DNA of 64,000 nucleotides from Plectosphaerella cucumerina (Eukaryota > Ascomycota > Sordariomycetes > Glomerellales > Plectosphaerellaceae). The stretch lies in NCBI GenBank assembly GCA_020746995.1, contig JAGPXD010000005.1:3596001-3660000 (forward strand). Reading direction: 5' to 3'. Positions 55,901 through 64,000 of the stretch are shown here, in pieces. The notes below the pieces were generated by a model. The model ran no database searches and was not told the DNA's origin. It saw only the letters and a list, made by a program, of their open reading frames with translations. How positions within the stretch are numbered: the first letter of the stretch is position 1; the number at the start of each line of letters is the position of its first letter. The position numbers were made by a program, and so were the translations under genes.

Positions 55901-58725
55901 CTCTTCCCAAGAAACCGAGCCCGCTCATCAAGGGCATCATGGACAGCATCAAGACGGAGGAGAACCAGGAGCTACAGACACGCTCGGCGACAACCATTGC
56001 CAGCCTCATCCGGCTCTTCACCGAACTCGGTCGCAAGGGTCCCGCCGAAAAGGTTGTGTCGAACCTGGTCAAGTTCTCGTGCGTCGAGGTTGCCGAGACG
56101 CCCGAGTTCCCCGTCCACGCCGCCAAGACAGACTGCATCCTTTCCATGCAAAAGGAGGAGGACAGGGTGGACCATCCGGACGCAGCAAAGTGGGCGAGGG
56201 AGGCCAAGGCCGCGCGTATAACGCGGCGGGGTGCCAAGGAGGCGCTCGAGATTCTGTCCAAGTCCTACGGCGCCGAGGTGCTCGATAGGGTGCCAGTGCT
56301 CAAGGTGTTCATGGAGGAGCCGCTCGTCAGGGCCTTTTCCGGCGAGCTGCCGGCCGACGCCAGGGACGCCGAGCAGACGTTTGGCCAGGAGATTGTCGAC
56401 GCCATGTCGCTCATTCGCACGCTGGTGCCGACCATCGACGCCGCCGTCCACCCCTTTATCATGCAGATGGTGCCCCTGGTCATCAAGGCGCTGCACTCGG
56501 AGCTTTCCGTCTTCCGCTACATGGCGGCCAAGTGCATGGCCACCATCTGCAGCGTCATCACGGTGGACGGCATGACCGCCTTGGTCGAAAAGGTGCTGCC
56601 GTCCATCAGCAACCCGCTCGATCTCAACTTCCGCCAGGGCGCCACCGAGGCCATCTACCACCTCATCGCCGTCATGGGAGACGCGATCTTGCCGTACGTC
56701 ATCTTCCTTATCGTGCCCGTGCTGGGCCGCATGAGCGACTCGGACAACGAGATTCGATTGATCGCCACGACGTCCTTTGCCACGCTCGTCAAGCTCGTGC
56801 CCCTCGAGGCCGGCATCCCCGACCCGCCTGGTCTGTCAGAGGAGCTGCTCAAGGGGCGCGACAGAGAGCGCACCTTTATCGGCCAGCTCCTGGACCCCAA
56901 GAAGGTCGAGCCTTTCCAGATCCCGGTTGCCATCAAGGCCGAGCTCCGGTCGTACCAGCAGGACGGCGTCAACTGGTTGCATTTCTTGAACAAGTACCAC
57001 CTGCACGGCATTCTCTGCGACGATATGGGCCTTGGCAAGACGCTACAGACCCTCTGCATCGTCGCCAGCGACCACCACAACCGCGCCGAGGAGTTCGCCA
57101 AGACGGGCGCTTCCGACTGCCGGCGCCTGCCTTCCCTCATTGTGTGCCCGCCGACGCTGTCGGGCCACTGGCAGCAAGAGATCCAGACGTACGCGCCCTT
57201 CCTCAGCGTCGCCGCCTACGTTGGCCCACCCGCCGAGCGCAAGGCCCTCAAGGACTCGCTGGACCAAACGGACGTGGTGGTCACGAGCTACGACGTGTGC
57301 CGAAACGATAGCGACGTGCTCGCAAAGTACAACTGGAACTACGTGGTCCTCGACGAGGGCCATCTCATCAAGAATCCAAAGGCCAAGATCTCCATCGCGG
57401 TCAAGAAGCTCGCCAGCAACCACCGCCTCATCCTGACGGGCACCCCGATCCAGAACAACGTGCTCGAGCTGTGGTCGTTGTTTGACTTTTTGATGCCCGG
57501 GTTCCTGGGCGCCGAAAAGGTGTTCCTGGACCGGTTCGCCAAGCCCATCGCCGCTAGCCGCTTCAGCAAGGCGTCGTCCAAGGAGCAAGAGGTGGGCGCG
57601 CTCGCCATTGAGGCGCTGCACAAGCAGGTGCTGCCATTCCTCCTCCGGCGTCTCAAGGAGGAGGTGCTCAACGATCTCCCGCCCAAGATTCTGCAGAACT
57701 ACTACTGCGACATGAGCGACCTACAGAGGAAGCTCTTTGACGACTTCAGCAAGCGCCAGGGCAAGAAGCTGCAGGAGGAGGCCGGACGTGACGACAAGGA
57801 CGCCAAGGCACACATCTTCCAGGCGCTGCAGTACATGCGCAAGCTTTGCAACTCGCCGGCCATGGTCATGAAGCCGGGTCACAACCTGTACGACGACACG
57901 CAGCGGCTGCTCAACCGGTCGGGTACGAGCATAGAGGACCCATCGCACGCGCCCAAGCTCACGGCGCTGCGGGACCTGCTCGTCGACTGTGGCATCGGCG
58001 TCGAGGAGGCTGAGTCTAACGACCCGCTGTACCAGCCCATCAAGCCGCACCGCGCCCTCATCTTCTGCCAGATGAAAGAGATGCTGGATATGGTGCAGAA
58101 CACGGTCCTCAAGAGCATGCTGCCCAGTGTGTCGTACCTCCGGCTCGACGGTTCGGTCGAGGCCAACAAGCGCCAGTCGATTGTCAATAAGTTCAACCAG
58201 GACCCATCGTACGACGTGCTGCTGCTTACGACGAGCGTCGGCGGCCTCGGTCTCAATCTCACGGGCGCGGACACTGTCATCTTCGTCGAGCACGACTGGA
58301 ACCCCCAGAAGGACATGCAGGCTATGGACCGGGCGCATCGCATCGGCCAGAAGAAGGTGGTCAACGTGTACCGCCTCGTAACGCGCGGTACGCTCGAGGA
58401 GAAGATTCTGAGCCTCCAGCGTTTCAAGATTGACGTGGCGTCGACCGTGGTCAACCAACAGAACGCGGGGCTGTCTACCATGGACACGGACCAGATCCTA
58501 GACCTGTTCAACCTCGGGGACACGGGACCCAGCCTCATCTCGGACAAGGCGCACAACCCGATGGAGGGGCGCGAAGAGGAAATGGTGGACGTCGAGACGG
58601 GCGACGTCATCACCAACAAACAGGGCGGCAAGAAGGCCTGGATGGAGGACCTCGGCGACCTCTGGGACAACCGGCAGTACGAGGAGAGCTTCGACCTGGA
58701 CGGCTTCCTCAAGACAATGGAGTGA
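52937..58725 (+). CDS. mot1: MOT1, SNF2-family remover of TATA-binding protein
   Basis: MOT1 (BTAF1) is a nuclear SNF2/Swi2 ATPase that strips TBP from DNA and redistributes it between promoters. Three exons: 52937-52947, 53004-53021 and 53076-58725, giving 1892 residues, the usual length. The tiny first exons restore the conserved start (MGSRLERIVTILETGSTRLI, then DTAVNQLADWQKQHP), which the long frame lacks. The N-terminal 1250 residues are HEAT repeats (for example DWETRSTAAKAIGKII and DKDMLDGVIRAVMKGLQDQD) with an acidic/Ser-rich insertion. The ATPase core has motif I DDMGLGKT near residue 1325, DEGH near 1436, TGTPIQNN, LRLDGSVEANKRQ, TSVGGLGLNLTGAD and the QAMDRAHRIGQKK box. The C-terminus has the conserved WMEDLGDLWD bridge region. 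All catalytic motifs are intact. Confidence 0.97.
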
Positions 58726-59352
58726 GGACTGGGATGGCGTTTTATGGGACCGGGGCGCTCAAAACAAAGGATGGGCGTTGGGCGGCGGCAAGGAGCGGCC
58801 ACTTTTGTATCACTGTCTTACATATGTATGTACTAGTACGGGGGGGCTTGGGCCCGAATCAGACGAGCGTTGGTCGTGCGAGTTGCATGGTGCAGATGGT
58901 CGCCTGGTGTAAGACTGCCACCGTTTTCCTTGCCTGCATCACAAGAAGAAGAAGTGTCTCCAGAGCCGAGGAGAGGACAATCCGGCACAATCGGCTGCTT
59001 GTACGGAACATTTCATGATTGGCACTGGGAGTTTGGGGCGAGCTTGTGAACTGATTGATACCTGAGTGCTACCAACCTGCAGAATCAACACCTTGACACT
59101 GCGGGCATGTGACTCATTGAAGAGCCGGCAGAGACACATTCATCTTGGAAATAAGTTCCAGCGGCGAGATGGTGTTGTAGCCGTTGGGCCAAAAGTAAAA
59201 CCGGTTGCCTGCCAACCTTGATAGTCCGTGGGTTGACGGATGAATTCCAAACTGCGACAGATGGTGTGCGACGGCCCAACCCGCCTAACCGATCAACAAC
59301 CAGAACGAAGAAGCAAATAAACGTAACTCTTGTTGCCCGGTCGGCTCTCGGC
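58726..59352. terminator. 3' region between MOT1 and convergent orphan gene
   Basis: Tail-to-tail interval without supported gene content. Confidence 0.35.
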
Positions 59353-60365
59353 TCAGTCCAGGGACATGAGGCAGCTGGCAAACTTGGCAAGTTGTTCCGG
59401 CACACTCTCGTCCCACAGGCGAGTCTTTTCACCTGTGATGTCGTTGCCACAGGTAGAGAGTTGTTGGTAAAGGACGACGTTTTTGTACTCGTCGGGACCG
59501 ACTTTCTGGTCAATCTTGAAACTGCATTCAGTCAGCACAGGCGCTTGCTTGCTTTAGTCAAGGGGTAGGTGTTTCCAACTCACAGGGCGGTATTCTTTGC
59601 CGTGAGCAGACTTCGCCAGTCGAGGGCTTCGAGTTTCACACGGTCGCTATGGGCGATTATGACTTCGGCCATCCAAGCTCGGTCGATCTGAAGCGTGGCC
59701 TCTAGAGATGTGAAGGCGTACGATGTCATCCAGTGCCAGCCCCTGGCGGGGTTGATGTCTTCTCTCCTTCGCGTTTCCCCATACAATTGACTCACATGAG
59801 AGTCTGCGAAGGATATCCCGCTGGCTAGCTCCCAAGGCGGGTACTTCGAGACGATGCGGATGTCCATGCCCCACGGTGATTCTGATCTGTAAAGAGAACC
59901 AACGACCAGTCTCCAGGAGACACACCACCCCCATGCCTGTGTCCACTTCGATCCGTCGTTGGGTCTGAACACAAGGTCTCCGGGCTCGAGCGCGAGGCCG
60001 CCTCGTGGGATTCCGCTCTGGCTGTTGCTGTTTCCGCGCTCGAGGAACGGTCGAGGAATTTCAGAGCTGCTGGAGGAAGGCCCCGAATTTTCATATTTCC
60101 AGCACCTGGTAGGCCAAACACGAAGGACACGGGTTTCTTCTTGATCCCACTCTCTGACCATCTTTTTGTCACCGCTTTTGGCGACCGTGCTGGGCGGCGT
60201 ACTCTGCAATTGTTGACGCTCAGTTGGTCTGGGGCAGGTCTTATAACCGCACGGAGGAAGATCGGCCAAAGTCTCGTCTAGTTCACGGGCAGCTGATCCA
60301 GTGGTGACGGAGGCGTCGTCAATTATACCAATTATGGCCTTTTCGTACGGTGGTGGAGCGGTCAT
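59353..60365 (-). CDS. Orphan fungal protein, paralogue B (partner at 3651-4667)
   Basis: Function unknown. Two exons, 60365-59584 and 59521-59353, give 316 residues. The N-terminal 90 residues are hydrophilic and variable. The rest aligns with the protein at 3651-4667: GLALEPGDLVF matches GLAPLPGDVIL, WGWCVSWRL matches WGWCLSWKL, DRAWMAEV matches DRTWMAEV, and LDWRSLLTAKNTALFKIDQ is almost identical. The intron lies in the same Leu codon after NTA in both genes. In this copy the C-terminus (VPEQLAKFASCLMSLD) is read in frame, which suggests it is closer to the ancestral form. No signal peptide, membrane segment or known domain is seen. Convergent with MOT1. Confidence 0.72.
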
Positions 60366-61075
60366 CTTGGGCGAAGGAAGGTTTGGATGATCTTGAGAGC
60401 CGGTTGAGAATCAAGAGAGGGGCATCTTGGGTTTTTAGTACGGGCCGCCAGCCGTGGCGGCAACGCCTTCATGTTTCATCTAATACGCACATCGAGTCGC
60501 CTTGCAATAGTTGTGAGGACGCCACGACGCCAGAACAGCCACGGATGCCGCCAGCGATCGCCATACTAGTCACACCCCGAGAGGCATCAGCAACGATTCG
60601 GCGGAACAAGGACCAGACAACCTGGAAGTGAGGTGTACCTTACTCAAGCAAGGTCCTTCAAAGTGTTGTTACGTCCCTAGACTGAAAGCTGAGGTGCACA
60701 TGGGGGTGTATAGCCAGATCGCTCTTCCCGGAACCAGAGCAGACAATCCCGTTGTAAGCTACTTCCTCCCATGAAGGTCGTGAGCGAGGGAGCCGCTGCC
60801 GTGTGTCAGATCTGGCTACTATGTATGTCAAGTAGATAGGCAGGTATGCCTCCCAGGTAGATGCCAGTTGATGTCGAGGTGCTTGGGCAGAGAACAACAT
60901 AAAGACCTCTTTCACGTTCCCTGCTTGCGACGATTCTCCTCTCTCCTCCAGACATCGCAGCATCGTAAGTCATGTCCCCTCACGTCCTGGCCATCCATCA
61001 CCTACCTGTCTTGCGTGTCATCTATCCACGTTACGAATCTAAGATTCGTGATTAGCTACTAACACTATATAGAAA
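60366..61075. other. Intergenic with a probable leader intron
   Basis: Upstream region shared by two divergent genes. A probable intron in the leader of the next gene runs from a GTAAGT donor at 60965 to an AG at 61072, with a perfect TACTAAC branch site just before the acceptor. No other gene supported. Confidence 0.5.
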
Positions 61076-61733
61076 ATGGAACGAGGACCATGGGACATCG
61101 AGCTCGTCGTTGTGCCCAACGGCGACGTCGCCCCCGCCGACCCCCCCGCCCGTCCCGCCTCGCCCCCCCTCCTCCCGGCGCCTTTCCCGCCGACAGCCCT
61201 CCCCCTCCCCCCACGCCCGGCCGCCCCGGCCCTCCCGCCCCTCCCGGCCCCGGCCGCCCCCGACCCCCGGCCCCCGTGCCCCGCCGGCCCCCGTGGACCC
61301 GCCGGCAGCCCCGGCAACCCCCCCTCCCCCGGCCGCCTTTGGCCAGCAGCAGCGGCAGCCGCAGCCGCAACAAGCGCGGCGACGGCCGTCACGGCAGCAG
61401 GAGTGGCGGCAGCAGCAGCAGCAGCAGGAGCAGCAGCAGCAGCCCGCCGCCGCCGCCGCCGACGCCGACGCCGACGCCGACGCCCCGGCCCCGGCCCCGA
61501 CCGACGCCGAGCTCACGGCGGCGGACCTTCGCCGACGGGCGAACAAGGTGGGCCCGACGGGGTCAGCCGCGTCGCTGGCGAGGGCGGCACTGGCGACGGC
61601 TCGTGCCGTCGAGGTGACGGCAACGGCCGTCAAGGAGAACCCGCGGTGTCCCCGGGCCGCGAGCCGGCATTCGCGGGAAATGGCCCTTGCGGCGCGGCAT
61701 GTGGCCGACTTCGAGGCCCACGCGAGTCGTTAG
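61076..61733 (+). CDS. Low-complexity Pro/Gln/Ala-rich protein, reading frame uncertain
   Basis: A GC-extreme coding candidate. Translation probably starts at 61076, three bases after a leader intron, with A at -3, giving MERGPWDIELVVVPNGD. The best protein-like C-terminus is in a different frame: a Gln-rich run (QQEWRQQQQQQEQQQQ), a DADADADA stretch, then a helical region (DAELTAADLRRRANKVG, SLARAALATARAVEVTAT, EMALAARHVADFEAHASR) ending at 61733. Joining the two needs an intron of length 3n+1 near 61106-61196, for example ending at the CAG at 61194-61196, or a frameshift; I cannot decide. The other frames give only poly-Ala, poly-Ser or poly-Arg. No family recognised. The gene model should be treated as provisional. 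Confidence 0.4.
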
Positions 61734-62099
61734 TAAGTCACAGACCGGGCGCAAAGACATACATGACATGGCGAACTGACGGTGTATGTCACTTGAAGGT
61801 GGAGACTCGCGGCCACGGTGGCGATGGTTTTGGGGTCCCTCGCCACCCTTGTGTTGGCGGTCTTGGTGCACCAGAATTGGGTCTTCTTTCGGAAGGTATG
61901 TCGCACTGATCCACATGTCCAATCACTTCACATGTCCAATCACTCAACATGTCCAATCACTCCACATGTCGCGCGCCCCACCCATGCAACACTGATTGCC
62001 CGCTATTTTGGCACCCCGCGCGCAAACGCGCCGCGACGCGACTTCCCTGCTAACATCACCACTCATCCAGTGAGCCCGCCTGCTGCCGCCGCCGCCACG
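61734..62099. other. Intergenic, promoter of SMC3, with tandem repeat
   Basis: Contains a 17-bp tandem repeat and the SMC3 leader. A hydrophobic stretch readable at 61802-61895 (LGSLATLVLAVLVHQNWVFF) could be chance or a further exon of the upstream gene; I could not join it without meeting a stop. Confidence 0.45.
61911..61969 (+). repeat. 17-bp tandem repeat, 3.5 copies
   Basis: CCACATGTCCAATCACT is repeated three times with one or two mismatches, followed by a partial fourth copy. Each unit carries the palindrome ACATGT and a CCAAT word. It ends about 130 bases before the SMC3 start. Confidence 0.85.
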
Positions 62100-64000
62100 A
62101 TGTTCATCCGGCAGATCATCGTACAAGGCTTCAAAAGGTACGTTCCATCCTTATTCATCTCTTGCCTACATCGGACCGAGCCCCTGACCTGCTCCTTCCG
62201 CCATCAGCTACAAGGACCAAACGGTCATCGAACCCTTCTCGCCGGGAACGAATGTCATTGTCGGCCGCAATGGATCGGGCAAGAGCAACTTTTTCGCGGC
62301 GATTCGATTCGTCCTGTCCGATGCCTACACCCAGATGAGCCGTGAAGAACGACAGGCGCTCCTCCACGAGGGGTCCGGCTCCGCCGTCATGTCAGCCTAT
62401 GTCGAGATCATCTTTGACAACTCCGACGACCGATTCCCAACAGGCAGCAAAGAAGTGATTCTCCGTCGCACCATCGGCCAGAAAAAGGACGAGTACTCCC
62501 TCGATCGAAAAGTGGTGACCAAGAACGACGTGGTCAATCTGCTCGAAGCCGCCGGATTCTCCCGATCAAACCCCTACTACATCGTGCCTCAAGGACGCGT
62601 CACAGCTCTCACCAATATGAAGGAATCCGACCGTCTCACCCTGCTCAAGGAGGTCGCGGGAACCCAGGTATACGAAGCGCGCAGGGCCGAGTCCCTGAAG
62701 ATCATGAACGAGACAAACAACAAGCGCGAGAAGATTGACGAGCTGCTGGCCTACATCAAGGAGCGACTTGCCGAGCTTGAAGAGGAGAAAGAGGAGCTCC
62801 GTGGGTTCCAAGACAAGGACCGCGAACGACGATGCCTCGAGTACGCCTTGTACCACCAGGAGCAGGAAAAGTTTCAAGAGCAGCTGGACCGCATCGAGAA
62901 CATCCGCCAGAACGGTCTCGAAGGCACCGACTCGATTCGTGCCGAGCTTAAGGACGCGGAAAAGGCCATCACTCAGCTCGACGCAGAAATCAACCGCCTC
63001 AATCGCGAGATGGAGCTTCTCAAACTCGACCGACGCCAGCTCGAAGACGACCGGCGCGAGACGACAAAGGCAAAGGCAAAGGCGGAGCTCAAAGTCAAGA
63101 GCCTGTCCGACGGACAATCAGCAGCCCTCCAGGCACAGCAGCAGCACGAAGCCGACCTCGAGGCCGTTCGCGCCGAAATCTCCGAGAAGCAGCAGGAGCT
63201 CGAGAAGATCACACCCACCTACACCCAGCGAAAGCAGGCCGAGACGGACATACGCGACCAGCTCGACGCGGCAGAAGCCCTGCGCCAGCGCCTCTACAAT
63301 AAGCAAACTCGCAGCTCTCAGTTCCGTAACAAGAGTGAGCGCGACAAGTATCTTCGAGGCGAGGTCGAGGAACTCCACTCCCAGATCTCCACGCAAAAGG
63401 CCAACAAGCTCGATGCCGACGAAGAAGTCATCCGAGCCGAAAAGTCCATCAAGACCCTGGAGACGGACATCGTCAGCCTTCGGTCACAGCTTGAGGGCTT
63501 CAGCGGCACCCGAGCCGATCTGAGCGAGCAAGTCGCCGCCGCCAGAGAGGCCTACGACCGGCTGAGCGAAGAGAAGAAGGAGTTGCGTCGAGCCGAAGAG
63601 AAGCTTGAGAACATCTACAGGAGCGCCCGAGCCGAGCGGGAAAAAGCCGAGGGCGTGCTCTCCCATTCCATGGACGGCGCCACTGCACGAGGACTCGCGA
63701 CCATCCGCCGCCTGAAGCGTGAGCAGGACATCCCTGGCGCCTACGGGACCCTCGCCGAGCTTCTCGAAGTCAGCGAAGCCTACCGCCTCGCAGTCGAGCA
63801 GATCGCCGGCGCCAGCCTGTTCCACTACGTCGTCGACAACGCCGAGACCGCAACCTACCTGGCCCAGATTCTCCACAACCAGCGCGGCGGCCGAGTCACC
63901 TTTATGCCGCTGGACCAGCTCCGCCCACGCCCGGTTAAGTTCCCGAGGTCTCAGGGTGGCGAGGTGGTGCCGCTGATCAGCAAGATCGAGTTTGACGAGA
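62100..64000 (+). CDS. smc3: SMC3, cohesin ATPase subunit (5' part; runs off window)
   Basis: SMC3 forms the cohesin ring with SMC1 and holds sister chromatids together. Exon 1 is 62100-62137; exon 2 starts at 62208 and is open to the window end (about 610 of roughly 1200 residues). The N-terminal head has Walker A GRNGSGKS at residues 32-39 and the following SYKDQTVIEPFSPGTNVIV and FAAIRFVLSDAYTQMSREE. Lys105 and Lys106 in IGQKKDEYSLD match the pair acetylated by Eco1/ESCO to close the ring. TKNDVVNLLEAAGFSRSNPY and IVPQGRV are conserved. A long coiled coil follows from about 170, and the hinge starts near 520 (IPGAYGTLAELLEV, YRLAVEQIAGASLFHYVVD). Start codon is the first Met of the conserved MFIRQIIVQGFKSY. 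Confidence 0.96.

Noticed and set aside
61802..61895. Hydrophobic segment as a membrane-anchor exon of the gene at 61076
   Set aside because: Every GT-AG join I tried from the preceding frame created a stop codon at the junction.

Overview
The window is nuclear DNA of a filamentous ascomycete (Pezizomycotina, probably a sordariomycete). Evidence: genes on both strands, mostly short GT-AG introns of about 45-110 nt, high GC with C-ending codons, and a gene set of Ku80, TIM14, RLP24, CWC22, CDC37, MOT1 and SMC3 mixed with fungus-specific families (NACHT/STAND receptor, DUF3602, long ING-PHD protein, small secreted protein). I recognise no phage, plasmid, CRISPR, transposase or tRNA gene. Exon coordinates come from joining frames at splice signals by eye; no transcript or homology search was available.

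Layout. 0-12 kb is gene dense: a small unknown ORF, Ku80 (non-homologous end joining), an orphan gene (paralogue A), a TMEM205-like membrane protein with a GC-AG intron, a DEDDh exonuclease-like protein, the divergent pair TIM14/RLP24, and a DUF3602 protein. 12.2-18.2 kb is a 6-kb stretch without a convincing gene that leads into a C2H2 zinc-finger gene. 20-26 kb holds a multi-pass membrane protein and a bactofilin-like beta-helix protein, separated by long gene-free gaps. 26-33 kb carries a secreted GH43 glycosidase, DPM2 (dolichol-phosphate-mannose synthase subunit) and a large WD40/BCAS3-like protein. 35-39 kb is an accessory island with a frame-broken NACHT receptor. 39-50 kb holds an ING/PHD chromatin protein divergent from CWC22, an orphan 690-residue gene bracketed by a minisatellite, and CDC37. 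50-53 kb has a small cysteine-rich secreted protein and a gene-poor gap. 53-64 kb holds MOT1, paralogue B of the orphan family, a GC-extreme low-complexity gene of uncertain frame, and the 5' part of SMC3, which runs off the window.

Most genes are unlinked housekeeping functions: DNA repair and cohesion (Ku80, SMC3), transcription and chromatin (MOT1, ING), splicing (CWC22), ribosome assembly (RLP24), mitochondrial import (TIM14), chaperoning (CDC37) and glycosylation (DPM2). I see no biosynthetic or defence operon-like cluster. The unusual items are the accessory ones: the broken NLR, the duplicated orphan family with a shared intron and diverged 3' frame, the bactofilin-like protein in a eukaryote, and a dispersed 17-20 bp intergenic repeat.
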